A stretch of DNA of 33,607 nt, taken from NCBI RefSeq assembly GCF_000378405.1, contig NZ_KB899636.1:206401-240007 (forward strand), in the 5' to 3' direction. Of this stretch, positions 24,180 through 33,027 are shown piece after piece (the stretch's first letter is position 1; each line of letters begins with the position of its first letter). The notes beneath the pieces are model-generated. The model did no database searches, was not told the DNA's origin, and saw nothing but the letters and a program-made list of their open reading frames with translations. The stretch is from Succinimonas amylolytica DSM 2873 (GTDB taxonomy: Bacteria; Pseudomonadota; Gammaproteobacteria; Enterobacterales; Succinivibrionaceae). Made by a program: the position numbers and the translations under genes.

Positions 24180-25397
24180 ATGGCGGGAGTACTGGCAATG
24201 GTTCTGGCCGGGGGCGAAGGCACAAGACTGCAGCCGCTTACGGTCACCAGAAGCAAACCGGCCGTTCCGTTTGGCGGTAGCTATCGGCTTATCGATTTTG
24301 TTCTTAATAATTTTGTCAATTCCGACATTATCAGAATCTTTGTTCTGACACAGTTCAAAAGTCAGTCCCTTTATATGCATATGAAAAAGGGCTGGACGGT
24401 GAACGGCATTCCCGGGTGTTTCATTGATCCGGTTCCAGCCCAGATGCGTATGGGTAAACGCTGGTACGACGGCACCGCGGATGCCATTTATCAGAATCTC
24501 AGTTTTGTAGAAGGCAGTTCACCGGATCAGGTCTGCATCTTCGGCAGCGATCATGTCTATAAAATGGATATCCGCCAGATGCTGGCCTTTCATCGGGAAA
24601 AACGTGCCGAACTTACTGTTTCCGCTATCAGGGTTCCTATAAAAGCAGCCAGGTCCTTCGGTGTCATCGAAGTTAATCCCGACGGAAAAATGATCGGTTT
24701 CGAGGAAAAACCCAAAAATCCAAAATGTATTCCCGGCGATCCGGAGCATGCTCTGGTATCCATGGGAAATTATATTTTTGAGGCTGCCGCCCTTTACCGG
24801 GAGCTGGAGATGGATGCTGAAAGCTTTACCTCGTCCCACGATTTCGGCCGCGACATTATTCCCGACATGTTCCCGAGAGCCCCGGTTTATGTTTACGACT
24901 TTCTGACAAACGTCATTGCCAACGAAACATCATCGGGATACTGGCGAGATGTCGGAACGCTCGACGCTTTCTGGGAAGCAAATATGGATCTGGTAGCATC
25001 TCCTCCAAAATTCAACCTTTACAATCCTTCCTGGCCGCTCCATACCCATTATCCGCCGTTACCTCCGGCCGCCTTCAGAGACACCCCAAATTATAAATGC
25101 CGGATATCACAGTCTCTGATTTCCGCAGGAAGCAACATTAGCGGAGGCTTGGTGGAAAAAAGCGTTATCGGCTTTAATTCCGTAATTGAGGAAGGTGCCG
25201 AAATATCGGAATGCGTCATAGTTGGCGACGTAAAAATCGGTGCCGGATGCCGAATCCGCCGCGCAATAATCGACAAGCATGTGGAAATCGCCCCAGGATA
25301 TGTTATCGGGGAAGATTTCGAACGTGACCGCAATTTCTTTTCCGTATCAGATGGTGGCATTGTTGCCGTTCCCAAGGGGGCCAAAATAGGCTTCTGA
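24180..25397 (+). CDS. glgC: Glucose-1-phosphate adenylyltransferase (ADP-glucose pyrophosphorylase)
   Basis: GlgC makes ADP-glucose from glucose-1-phosphate and ATP, the controlled step of bacterial glycogen synthesis. The nucleotidyltransferase domain starts with VLAGGEGTRLQPLT. The FGSDHVYKMD metal-binding segment, the FEEKPKNP lysine motif, the SSHDFGRDIIP motif and GYWRDVGTLDAFW follow. A left-handed beta-helix fills the C-terminal quarter. At 405 residues it lacks the N-terminal extension of E. coli GlgC (431 aa), and the position of the E. coli activator-binding Lys39 is Thr23. A GGAG site precedes the ATG. glgA starts 2 bp after the stop. Confidence 0.96.
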   Translation: MAGVLAMVLAGGEGTRLQPLTVTRSKPAVPFGGSYRLIDFVLNNFVNSDIIRIFVLTQFKSQSLYMHMKKGWTVNGIPGCFIDPVPAQMRMGKRWYDGTADAIYQNLSFVEGSSPDQVCIFGSDHVYKMDIRQMLAFHREKRAELTVSAIRVPIKAARSFGVIEVNPDGKMIGFEEKPKNPKCIPGDPEHALVSMGNYIFEAAALYRELEMDAESFTSSHDFGRDIIPDMFPRAPVYVYDFLTNVIANETSSGYWRDVGTLDAFWEANMDLVASPPKFNLYNPSWPLHTHYPPLPPAAFRDTPNYKCRISQSLISAGSNISGGLVEKSVIGFNSVIEEGAEISECVIVGDVKIGAGCRIRRAIIDKHVEIAPGYVIGEDFERDRNFFSVSDGGIVAVPKGAKIGF

Positions 25398-25399
25398 TC

Positions 25400-26857
25400 A
25401 TGAAAATATTATACCTTTCCTCCGAGGTAGTACCCTATGCAAAAACCGGCGGGCTGGCCGATGTGGCCAAAGCCCTGCCAATGGCGTTAAAGCAGAAGGG
25501 GCACGATGTCGTGATAATGATGCCCTGCTACGGCAAAATCAATGGCTGGCGGTATTTTCCGGTAGTGGCAGAGCTGGTAATGCAAAACGGCATACCGGAG
25601 AACGCCATCAGCTATAAAATCCGCGAAGGCAATATAGACGGCATTCGGGTGTGGCTGGTGGATTATGAATACTACTTCAACCGCAACAACCTCTACGGTG
25701 AGAATAATACCGCCTATCAGGACAACGGCGAACGTTTCGCATTTTTTTCAGCTGCCTGTCTGGAAGCGGTACTGGCGATGAACTTCTGTCCTGACATTAT
25801 CCACTGCAACGACTGGCATACTTCCCTGACCCCCCTTATTCTGTCAGTGAAATATCAGAACAACGAATTCTACAAAAACACCAGAACCGTCCTTACTGTG
25901 CATAACGGCTCATTTCAGGGAATTTACGACCGCAGCCAGCTTTGGATGATCCCGGAACTTTCACATATTCATAATGACAGCATCGAACACGGATACGGTA
26001 ATATCAATTATCTGAAATGCGGGGTCTTTTATTCCAACAAAATCAATGCCGTAAGTCCCAGCTATGCGGAGGAGCTGACAACTTTCCTGGGCGGGCATGG
26101 CATGGCACAGAATTTCATTGACAGAATTTCAGACCTGTGCGGCATCGTCAACGGCTGCGACTATACCGACTGGGATCCGTCAAATGATCGGGAAATTCCA
26201 TTCCACTTTTCCGAAAATAAAATTCACAACAAAAAACTCTGCAAGTACCTGCTACAGGAAACCACCAATCTTCCGGTAAAGGATGTACCGGTATTCGGGA
26301 TGGTCTGCCGGCTTACGGAACAGAAAGGCGTAAACCTGCTTATCCCGATTCTCAAGAATTTTCTGGAACACGAAGTGCAGTTTATCCTCGTAGGAACAGG
26401 AGATCCGTCCCTGGAACAAAGTCTGAAGCCTTACACTACTGAGTTTCCCAAGCGTTTCGTGTTCAAGAGTGTGTACGACAATCATCTGGCCCATCTGGTA
26501 GAAGCCGGAGCAGACTTTTTCATCATGCCCTCCCTGTTTGAACCCTGCGGTCTCAATCAGATGTACAGCCTGGCCTACGGAACTTTGCCCATAGTCAGGG
26601 CTGTTGGCGGTCTTAAGGACACCGTGACCTGCTATGATGACGATTCCGACAATGCCACCGGCTTTGTGTTTTCAGAACCGGCGTCCTACGAGCTGCTTAA
26701 CTGTCTTAGACGGGTGCTGATATTCTATCTTCAGGACAAGGCGGAATTTCAGCGCATTAGAAAGAATGCCATGAGAATACGCTACAGCTGGGATAAATCC
26801 GCCTCGGAATATGAAACCATGTACCGGAGCGCCCTGAATTCTCCTCAGAAAATCTGA
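25400..26857 (+). CDS. glgA: Glycogen synthase (ADP-glucose dependent)
   Basis: GlgA (GT5 family) transfers glucose from ADP-glucose to growing alpha-1,4-glucan chains. The 485-residue length is normal. The N-terminal ADP-glucose-binding motif KTGGLADV (15-22), the HCNDWHTSL segment, the TVHNGSFQG segment and the C-terminal catalytic motif SLFEPCGLNQ are present. Start and stop spacing to glgC is only 2 bp, so the two are probably translationally coupled. The branching enzyme glgB, glgX and glgP are not in this window. Confidence 0.96.
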   Translation: MKILYLSSEVVPYAKTGGLADVAKALPMALKQKGHDVVIMMPCYGKINGWRYFPVVAELVMQNGIPENAISYKIREGNIDGIRVWLVDYEYYFNRNNLYGENNTAYQDNGERFAFFSAACLEAVLAMNFCPDIIHCNDWHTSLTPLILSVKYQNNEFYKNTRTVLTVHNGSFQGIYDRSQLWMIPELSHIHNDSIEHGYGNINYLKCGVFYSNKINAVSPSYAEELTTFLGGHGMAQNFIDRISDLCGIVNGCDYTDWDPSNDREIPFHFSENKIHNKKLCKYLLQETTNLPVKDVPVFGMVCRLTEQKGVNLLIPILKNFLEHEVQFILVGTGDPSLEQSLKPYTTEFPKRFVFKSVYDNHLAHLVEAGADFFIMPSLFEPCGLNQMYSLAYGTLPIVRAVGGLKDTVTCYDDDSDNATGFVFSEPASYELLNCLRRVLIFYLQDKAEFQRIRKNAMRIRYSWDKSASEYETMYRSALNSPQKI

Positions 26858-26946
26858 CATCACTACACACTTTCAAATCCTTTCACTACGCTCCGCCTTC
26901 CCCGCAAAGCGTGTATAATTACCGTCGTTTTAAGGCAGGAGCATAT

Positions 26947-27741
26947 ATGAAATACTTTATTGACAATCTGGAAGGTCCCCGCAGAATCTCACCCCGGGCA
27001 GCATTTGCAAGTCCTTTTCAGGCTTTGGCAATGATGCTGAATATTCCGGGAATGTTCACCATCTCCATTTTGGCAGGAATGCTGTGTCTTCTTTCCGCAG
27101 CCATTCCGTTTCTGGCTTTTTTCATCGTTCCCATGTCTCTGAGCCTGGTGATGGCCAAAACAGTCTCCGCCATTTGCGACAGCGAATCAGACTGGAAGGA
27201 ACTTAATAACTGGGTCTATTCCAAACTGAAGTTAAGGGTATGGATCTTTGCTTTGATGAGTCTCCTTCCGCTGATTGCAATTTTCGGAAGTATCATTAAC
27301 CTTATGCAGAATACCGGGGCTCCAAATACCGGCAATGCCGCCGCCATCTATTACATCATTATCGCCATCATGTTCAGCGGAGTCTGGGGACTTGCACTGT
27401 TCTCTGCTAATTTTCTGGCTCACCGGGAAAACAACGGCATCTCTGTATCCTGCCTTCAGGCCATCTCTCTTCTTAAGGAAAATGTCGTTCCGGTAATTAT
27501 CATGCTTATGAACTGGTTTATGGAACTCGCCCTGATCTATTGCCTGCTGGCATCGGCCGTAATAACAGCTCCTATGCTTTTCGGGAACACCAGTCCTCTG
27601 GCAATAAATATTTTTACCTGGGGATTCCTCTTCATTGTTATGACTTTTTTTCTGAGTCACTACCTCATAACGCTTAGTATTCTCGGATATCAGATTTTTG
27701 CTCCGGCAGAAAAGGAAGATGATTCCGTACCACAGGAATAA
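26947..27741 (+). CDS. Integral membrane protein of unknown function
   Basis: The ATG at 26947 has an AGGAG site and gives 264 residues. Six hydrophobic segments can be drawn, at about 45-63, 65-83, 108-130, 145-168, 190-215 and 222-250. The N-terminus (MKYFIDNLEGPRRISP) and the acidic C-terminal tail (AEKEDDSVPQE) are soluble. A short amphipathic stretch, SPFQALAMMLNIPG, precedes the first helix. I do not recognise the family; it has no transporter signature or catalytic motif that I can see. It follows glgA by 89 bp and is convergent with srmB, so context does not suggest a role. Confidence 0.8.
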   Translation: MKYFIDNLEGPRRISPRAAFASPFQALAMMLNIPGMFTISILAGMLCLLSAAIPFLAFFIVPMSLSLVMAKTVSAICDSESDWKELNNWVYSKLKLRVWIFALMSLLPLIAIFGSIINLMQNTGAPNTGNAAAIYYIIIAIMFSGVWGLALFSANFLAHRENNGISVSCLQAISLLKENVVPVIIMLMNWFMELALIYCLLASAVITAPMLFGNTSPLAINIFTWGFLFIVMTFFLSHYLITLSILGYQIFAPAEKEDDSVPQE

Positions 27742-27980
27742 ATTCCGCACGACATGTTCCAAAAAAGCACGTCCCGTGGATTTGTTCCGCCACACTTCTT
27801 TTCTTATTTATTATTTTCAAAAACAGCAAAAGCGGCTATTGGGAAGTAATAATGAGAGTCTGGTGGCCTTTTTTCTGATGACGGCCAAAGCACGGCAGTT
27901 CTCATTTTCTAGAAAAGACTGCCGAATACATGCCAGGCAAGAACCTGCATACAGTATCGTTCCCTGCATATATGCTCACG

Positions 27981-28009
27981 AAAAAGGGGCACGCAACACT
28001 GCCTGCCCC
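27981..28009 (-). terminator. Rho-independent terminator of srmB
   Basis: On the minus strand, 7 bp past the srmB stop, GGGGCA (28009-28004) pairs with TGCCCC (27991-27986), followed by five T residues (27985-27981). The loop is 12 nt. The rest of the 275-bp convergent region has a 7-bp hairpin (CGGCAGT/ACTGCCG at 27893-27924) without a T-run. Confidence 0.75.
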
Positions 28010-28016
28010 ATAAGTA

Positions 28017-29375
28017 TTAAGTTTCCGGAGATACCTCGCCGGATTCCTGTTTTCTTAAAGCCTTCTTGGCTCTCTTGGCCGCAAAGTCCGGTTTTCCCTT
28101 GTTCTTTTTATCTCTCAGGCGTTCCTTGCTGTGAGGCTTTCTTTCAGGTTTTTCACCGGCCATTCCGCCTCTCTTTTCAGTACCAGCTCCTTCTCGGGAT
28201 TTTTTCTTCCTACGGGAAAACTCCGGAGTTTTGTTCTTGGGACGAAGGCCTTCTATCACCCTGGTATCCTGACTGTCTCCGGTATAGCGCTGCACCTTTT
28301 CAAGCATCGGAACGTCATGAGCCTCCACCAGATTAATGGCCGTTCCCTTTCTGCCAGCCCTGGCAGTGCGTCCGATACGGTGCACATAAACATCTGCGGT
28401 TCTCGGAAGATCAAAGTTGATAACATGGGTGATATCGGTAATATCTATACCTCTGGCCGCTACATCCGTAGCGATAAGAATCCTGACCGTGTTGTCAGAA
28501 AATCTCCTAAGACCCTCCAAACGCTTTTCCTGATCCATCTCCCCTCTGAGATATGAGAAGACGAACCCGTCTCTCTCAAGCCTTGATACCAGATTCTGCA
28601 GGCCTTCTCTGGTTTTAACAAACACCAAAGACTTTTCCACAGACTTGTCCCGAAGCAGTGCCTCAAGAAGCTGGATTTTGTGCTCGAGAGAATCCGCATG
28701 ATAATTGTACTGATTAATCTTCTTGTGTTCAGATCTGGGAGAATCCACATGAAACTCCACGGGATCCTTTAGCACCGTATTAGCAAATTTAGTTAATATC
28801 CCGCCTTCCAACGTTGCAGAAAACAAAAATGTCTGATCCCTGCGGTACGCAGCCCGGGAAATTTCCCGCACATTGTCGATAAACCCCATGTCCAGCATTC
28901 TGTCAGCTTCATCCAGAACCAGAATTTCCACAGCACGAATATCGAACATCTCCTTTCTGAGATACTCAATAAGACGTCCCGGAGTCGCAATTACAATATC
29001 AGTTTTTCCGGTAAGAACGGGAAGCTGTTCCTCGTGATCCACCCCCCCTATCAGGGTTCCCGCAGAAAGCCCCGGCATAAACTGTCCAAGAAGCCGGGTC
29101 TGTTCTGCAACCTGAAGAGCAAGCTCTCTTGTCGGCACCAGAACCAGCACCCGGGCAAGCCCCAGTTTTTTTGACGGAAAATCTATAAGGTGCTGTAGCG
29201 CCGGAAGAAGATATGCTGCGGTTTTCCCGGTTCCTGTGGGGGACTCCGCAAGAATATCACGTCCGTCCAGAGCTTCAGGAATCACGGATTCCTGTACCTT
29301 TGTCGGCTTTTTATACCCCAGCGCCTCTACTGCTCTGAGAAGTTTTTCATCAAGTTCGAATTCGCAAAATTCCAT
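28017..29375 (-). CDS. srmB: DEAD-box RNA helicase, SrmB-like
   Basis: SrmB helps early assembly of the 50S ribosomal subunit. The 452-residue protein has the Q motif, motif I PTGTGKT (46-52), PTRELA, DEAD (155-158), SAT (186-188), and in the second RecA domain ATDVAARGID and HRIGRTARAG. From about residue 385 there is a long Lys/Arg-rich tail for RNA binding. SrmB-specific similarity includes DGRDILAESPTGTGKTAAYL, LPALQHLIDFP and VINFDLPRTADVYVHRIG. It is the last gene of a minus-strand run, 75 bp after coaE, and ends in a terminator. Confidence 0.9.
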   Translation of the reverse strand: MEFCEFELDEKLLRAVEALGYKKPTKVQESVIPEALDGRDILAESPTGTGKTAAYLLPALQHLIDFPSKKLGLARVLVLVPTRELALQVAEQTRLLGQFMPGLSAGTLIGGVDHEEQLPVLTGKTDIVIATPGRLIEYLRKEMFDIRAVEILVLDEADRMLDMGFIDNVREISRAAYRRDQTFLFSATLEGGILTKFANTVLKDPVEFHVDSPRSEHKKINQYNYHADSLEHKIQLLEALLRDKSVEKSLVFVKTREGLQNLVSRLERDGFVFSYLRGEMDQEKRLEGLRRFSDNTVRILIATDVAARGIDITDITHVINFDLPRTADVYVHRIGRTARAGRKGTAINLVEAHDVPMLEKVQRYTGDSQDTRVIEGLRPKNKTPEFSRRKKKSREGAGTEKRGGMAGEKPERKPHSKERLRDKKNKGKPDFAAKRAKKALRKQESGEVSPET

Positions 29376-29450
29376 AAAAAGCCTATCCTGTACAAAACAA
29401 AAAACTGTGAAACGTCAATATGGCGGGTACCCCGCAGAAAAATACAGTCA

Positions 29451-30113
29451 TTAAGACCTATCAGATTTTCCTGAAAAAAATTCATCCTCGGACATTCCGG
29501 CAATAATGTCGAGATATTTCAGATGCAGCTTTTTTATAACTGGCTCCAAATCTTCAGGACTGGGCATATTCGATCTGATAACATCATCACTTTTTCGAAT
29601 TCTTTCGTCCTGAGGCATCTGCTTCTCAACAATGCTTTTTGCTATCATCCGAGAACAGCCGTCACGCTCCATGGTGCGCTGTATCTGCGTCTCGGTATCG
29701 GAAATCATGCATAAAATCCGGTTGGTAAGGGAATCCAATCCATACTCAAAAAGAAGCGGAGCCTCCACCACCGTATAAACTCCGTCGGCAGCATGTATCT
29801 CCTTTTTGATTTCCGCCATAATTAGGGGATACATGATTCTGTTAAGGCGAGCCAGACTTTCCGCGTCGCTGAATACAAGCTGCCTCAGAGCTCTTCTGTC
29901 AAGCGTTATCCCATCACCGTTTTCGGTTACGGAACTGCCAAAAGTAGCAACAATATCAGAAATTCCCTGAGTTCCTGGAGCTACCACCGTTCTGGCTACC
30001 GTATCTGCACTGATGACTGTGCAGCCATAGCTTCTGAAAAAATTACTGACAGTAGACTTACCGGTTCCAATGCCCCCGGTCAGTCCTAAAATCCACTTTT
30101 TACTACCTTTCAT
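29451..30113 (-). CDS. coaE: Dephospho-CoA kinase
   Basis: CoaE phosphorylates the ribose of dephospho-CoA, the last step of coenzyme A synthesis. The P-loop is GGIGTGKST, followed by the ISADTVAR substrate segment and the VVEAPLLFE motif, then the RTMERDGCS and ADDVI-type region (KSDDVIRSN). The length from the ATG at 30113 is 220 residues, slightly longer than E. coli (206), with a C-terminal extension. An ATG at 30122 is also possible. Neither has a clear ribosome site, and the sequence just upstream is a terminator-like hairpin at the end of sdhE, so expression may be limited. In many Gammaproteobacteria coaE follows pilD; here it does not. Confidence 0.94.
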   Translation of the reverse strand: MKGSKKWILGLTGGIGTGKSTVSNFFRSYGCTVISADTVARTVVAPGTQGISDIVATFGSSVTENGDGITLDRRALRQLVFSDAESLARLNRIMYPLIMAEIKKEIHAADGVYTVVEAPLLFEYGLDSLTNRILCMISDTETQIQRTMERDGCSRMIAKSIVEKQMPQDERIRKSDDVIRSNMPSPEDLEPVIKKLHLKYLDIIAGMSEDEFFSGKSDRS

Positions 30114-30125
30114 AAACAGCATACC

Positions 30126-30151
30126 AGAGAAAAGGGGCTATTCCAGCCCCT
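30126..30151 (-). terminator. Terminator/attenuator between sdhE and coaE
   Basis: On the minus strand a perfect 7-bp stem AGGGGCT-ggaat-AGCCCCT (30151-30133) is followed by ttttctct. The sdhE stop codon (30140-30138) lies in its loop and the coaE start lies at or just past the T tract. A ribosome finishing sdhE would disrupt the hairpin. Confidence 0.65.
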
Positions 30152-30419
30152 GAGCCGAATCCGGAAAGTCCTTCCTATGACATGAAATAACCAGCTCCAC
30201 GATTTCTCTGAGTTCCGGATCCCCGGGAACCACGTTTCTGAGAAGGTAACGGACAAGCTCCAAATCAGAACACATGAGGAGCTTTTCGTAAAGAGCCACC
30301 GTTTCATCGGGCAACTCCGGAATATGCCGGTTAACAAAAGGCTCCAGCATCAGATCTATTTCCTTCATCCCTCTTCTGGACTGCCATCTCAGGGAATCAA
30401 GTCTGCCTGCTGTTATCAT
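30138..30419 (-). CDS. sdhE: FAD assembly factor SdhE family (YgfY)
   Basis: SdhE proteins promote covalent FAD attachment to the flavoprotein subunits of succinate dehydrogenase and fumarate reductase. The 93-residue protein has the family's RGMKEID motif (residues 16-22; E. coli RGMRELD), the LMLEPF continuation, and a CSDLELVRYLL segment near the middle. The ATG at 30419 has a GGCGGG site; an in-frame TTG at 30437 is less likely. No sdh or frd genes are in the window. In a succinate-forming anaerobe the client would be fumarate reductase (inference). Confidence 0.85.
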   Translation of the reverse strand: MITAGRLDSLRWQSRRGMKEIDLMLEPFVNRHIPELPDETVALYEKLLMCSDLELVRYLLRNVVPGDPELREIVELVISCHRKDFPDSAQGLE

Positions 30420-30506
30420 AAAAATCCCGCCTTTCAAATACTGTAACAGTTACCAAATGAACATCCGCACAATGCTGCTGTGTTTTCGGAACAGCAGATA
30501 CTGAGC

Positions 30507-31301
30507 TCAGACTGCAATCTCGGCCTTTATCGGAGGATAAGGATCATATCCCTCCAAAATAAAGTCCTCATACTGATAGTCAAAAACAGATACCGGCTTT
30601 CTCGCCAGACGCAAAGTCGGCAACTTTCTGGGGGTTCTGGAAAGCTGAAGCCTGACCTGTTCAAAATGATTAAGATAAATATGAACATCACCGCCAGTCC
30701 AGACAAACTCCCCGGGCTCAAGGTCGCACTGTGCAGCAATCATTGAAAGCAGCAGAGAATAGCTGGCAATATTAAAAGGAAGCCCCAAAAAAGTGTCGCA
30801 ACTTCTCTGATAAAGCTGACAGCTCAGTCTGCCTTCAGAAACATAGAACTGAAACAGCGCATGGCATGGCGGCAACTTCATATCAGGAATATCAGCAGGA
30901 TTCCAGGCGCTGACAATAAGTCTTCTGCTGTCCGGATTGCGTTTAATATCGGCGATCACATTGGAAATCTGATCTATATGCCCGCCATGATAATCGGGCC
31001 AGGAGCGCCACTGATAACCGTACACCGGTCCCAGATTGCCTTCGGCATCAGCCCACTCATCCCAGATGGTCACCTTATGATCATGGAGATACCGGATATT
31101 GGTGTCTCCCTTTAAAAACCACAAAAGCTCATAAAAAATCGACCGGGTATGACATTTCTTGGTAGTAACCAGAGGGAACCCCTGACTGAGATCAAACCGC
31201 ATCTGATAACCAAAAACCGACTTGGTACCGACCCCGGTACGATCATGACGCACGGTTCCGTTATCCATTATGTGTTTCAGAAGATCCAGATACTGCTTCA
31301 T
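30507..31301 (-). CDS. thyA: Thymidylate synthase
   Basis: ThyA methylates dUMP to dTMP with methylenetetrahydrofolate, the product of the GlyA reaction. It has exactly 264 residues like the E. coli enzyme. The catalytic nucleophile is Cys146 in [10 protein letters not shown]. The [39 protein letters not shown] and [10 protein letters not shown] motifs are intact. The ATG has a GGAGGG site. It lies 53 bp after rppH on the same strand; in E. coli thyA and rppH are also near each other, with two genes between. Confidence 0.98.
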   Translation of the reverse strand: MKQYLDLLKHIMDNGTVRHDRTGVGTKSVFGYQMRFDLSQGFPLVTTKKCHTRSIFYELLWFLKGDTNIRYLHDHKVTIWDEWADAEGNLGPVYGYQWRSWPDYHGGHIDQISNVIADIKRNPDSRRLIVSAWNPADIPDMKLPPCHALFQFYVSEGRLSCQLYQRSCDTFLGLPFNIASYSLLLSMIAAQCDLEPGEFVWTGGDVHIYLNHFEQVRLQLSRTPRKLPTLRLARKPVSVFDYQYEDFILEGYDPYPPIKAEIAV

Positions 31302-31354
31302 AAAATCCCTCCAGCCTAACGCCGCTAATTATACCCCAGCCGCAGGAATTTATC

Positions 31355-31942
31355 TCATGGCAAGGAACAATCAGACTTGCTTAGTCTCCGCCGTCCCCGG
31401 CAATAGTCAGAAACACTACGGCTTTTAGAAGAATGCGAGTCTGAAAATTCCGGAAAAAGAATCGCCTGCGAAAACTCCTTCAGAATTTTTCGGTAGACAT
31501 CCTTTTTGAAGGACACTACCTGTCTTATCGGATACCACAGAGATACCCAGCGCCAGTCATCGAATTCCGCCGGAACCGAAGATTTATGAAAGGCAATTTT
31601 TTTGTCCGCTCCCTCATTGATTTTCAGCAGGAACCATTTCTGTCTCTGCCCGACACATACCGGCTTTTCATCCCAGTGAACCATTCTGCTGGGAAGATTG
31701 TATTTAAGCCAGGATCTGGATGACTGAATATAGGTAACATCATTTCTGGTAAGTCCCAGTTCCTCTCTGAGCTCCCGGTACATAGCTCCTTCGGGGTTCT
31801 CGCCATGCTTAATCCCCCCCTGGGGAAACTGCCAGGAATTCTGCCCAATGCGTCTGGCCCAGAGGACCTGCGCCGAGCTATTGAATATTACTATTCCTAC
31901 ATTCTGACGATACCCCTCTCCGTCTATCAGCTGATATTCCAT
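31355..31942 (-). CDS. rppH: RNA pyrophosphohydrolase RppH (NudH)
   Basis: RppH removes pyrophosphate from the 5' end of mRNAs and so starts 5'-dependent decay. The start is the ATG at 31942, with an AGAGG site; an in-frame upstream start is less well placed. The 195-residue protein matches RppH closely: [11 protein letters not shown] near the N-terminus, [16 protein letters not shown] leading into an intact Nudix box that includes REELGL, then [17 protein letters not shown] and [17 protein letters not shown]. The C-terminal 30 residues are basic and serine-rich and differ from E. coli. Confidence 0.95.
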   Translation of the reverse strand: MEYQLIDGEGYRQNVGIVIFNSSAQVLWARRIGQNSWQFPQGGIKHGENPEGAMYRELREELGLTRNDVTYIQSSRSWLKYNLPSRMVHWDEKPVCVGQRQKWFLLKINEGADKKIAFHKSSVPAEFDDWRWVSLWYPIRQVVSFKKDVYRKILKEFSQAILFPEFSDSHSSKSRSVSDYCRGRRRLSKSDCSLP

Positions 31943-32506
31943 AAGTCCTCTACAAATACGCATCCGGTTTAATAGCGATCAGTCTCGGCTATTCTCATAT
32001 ATCTGACTGGCAGTCAGGCCAACATCAGAATATTGAATATACTGACTAAAAGATCCGGCAACAATCAAATTTTCAACAAATGTTTCCGGGGCGCCAGAAT
32101 CTCTTTCCGGAAACACCGGGTAATATTTCAGACGTACCAATATTGCCCTAGGCTGCCGGAATTTCCTTTATCCATGATAGCACCAAAACAATAACCGAGA
32201 TTATCAGCCATTTTCTAGAAGCCAGAAACATTTCCGTATTTCTGAATAAGCCCGGACAAAAAAACGACAGTCTGTCTACCGTTATTTCCATGTCAGAAGA
32301 AAAATAAACACGGGACGCAGAGCAACAATTATCACTGTACCTTAAAAACGTTTTCATAACAAATATCAATCCGGCAAATGAAAAGATAACGTTTTCGGTC
32401 ACTTTTATTTTTAATATTTTTATTATGATCACAATTGATGATGGCCAATATCATTTTGCATAAGACAGTAAACGCTATTTTTAAGCATTCTCTGTTATCG
32501 ATATTG
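31943..32506. other. Non-coding AT-rich region between rppH and the CBM48-like gene
   Basis: This divergent region holds no gene I can support. A minus-strand frame of 94 codons (32148-32432) has no ribosome site and no recognisable motif. The region becomes more AT-rich from about 32320 on. The rppH promoter should be in the left part, but I found no convincing -35/-10 pair. Confidence 0.5.
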
Positions 32507-32515
32507 TGATACAAT
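32507..32515 (+). promoter_or_regulatory. Candidate extended -10 promoter of the CBM48-like gene
   Basis: TGATACAAT fits the extended -10 form (TGn then TACAAT). Transcription would begin near 32522, giving a leader of about 90 nt before the ATG at 32615. The -35 region is weak, which extended -10 promoters tolerate. Confidence 0.4.
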
Positions 32516-32614
32516 CACCATAAGTTCGAAGCTCGGAATCATCAATTCATTAAAAATCATAAATTACTATAAAGATCCGAACATACTCGTTTAACCAAAA
32601 GGAGAACACGAAAA

Positions 32615-32968
32615 ATGAGTACAACTGTTAAGTTTCCAGCCAAATCTGCCAAGAGCAAGGTTGTAAAAATCACCTTCGAGGTTGCCCAGGACGCAGCTCA
32701 GGATGCCGCCAAGATTGAACTTCTCTGCGATTTTAATGGTTGGGATCCGGTAGCTCTCAAGAAATCTACCGCTAAGAAGACTGCCGGCAGCTTCTCTGCC
32801 ACCATTGAAATCCCGGTTGCTGACATTAAGGATTCCTATCAGTACAGATTCCACTATGTTATGGCTGACGGTTCTGAAAAGTACGACAATGACTGGAATG
32901 CTGATGAGTACTGCGCAAATCCTTTCGGCGGCGAAAACTCTGTAGTTGTTGTAAAGGAAGACAAGTAA
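32615..32968 (+). CDS. Standalone CBM48-like glycogen-binding domain protein
   Basis: The 117-residue protein is almost entirely one early-set (CBM48/isoamylase-N type) beta-sandwich. Typical features are ELLCDFNGWDP, a middle strand SFSATIEIPV, YQYRFHYVMADG and the final DEYCANPFGGENSVV, comparable to the AMPK beta-subunit and branching-enzyme N-terminal domains. There is no signal peptide and no catalytic domain, so it should be cytoplasmic. It has a strong AGGAG site, its own promoter and terminator, and a narrow codon choice, which suggests high expression. Binding to glycogen made by the glgCA products is a reasonable guess; partner or regulatory roles are unknown. Confidence 0.75.
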   Translation: MSTTVKFPAKSAKSKVVKITFEVAQDAAQDAAKIELLCDFNGWDPVALKKSTAKKTAGSFSATIEIPVADIKDSYQYRFHYVMADGSEKYDNDWNADEYCANPFGGENSVVVVKEDK

Positions 32969-32996
32969 CAGAGGCCTAGTCCTGAATGCATTACCG

Positions 32997-33027
32997 AAAA
33001 GGGAGGTTTGAAAAACCTCCTTTTTTG
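32997..33027 (+). terminator. Rho-independent terminator of the CBM48-like gene
   Basis: GGAGGTTT-gaa-AAACCTCC (33002-33020) is a perfect 8-bp stem. Six T residues follow on the plus strand and four A residues precede it, so it may work in both directions. Confidence 0.92.

Noticed and set aside
27232-27795. Minus-strand frame of 187 codons opposite the unknown membrane protein
   Set aside because: The plus-strand frame has the better ribosome site and a clear hydrophobic pattern; the antisense frame is low in motif content.
30475-30497. 7-bp hairpin after thyA as a terminator
   Set aside because: The stem CTGCTGT/ACAGCAG is perfect but no T-run follows on the minus strand.
32148-32432. 94-codon minus-strand frame between rppH and the CBM48-like gene
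   Set aside because: It has no ribosome site and no recognisable motif, and it lies in AT-rich intergenic DNA.
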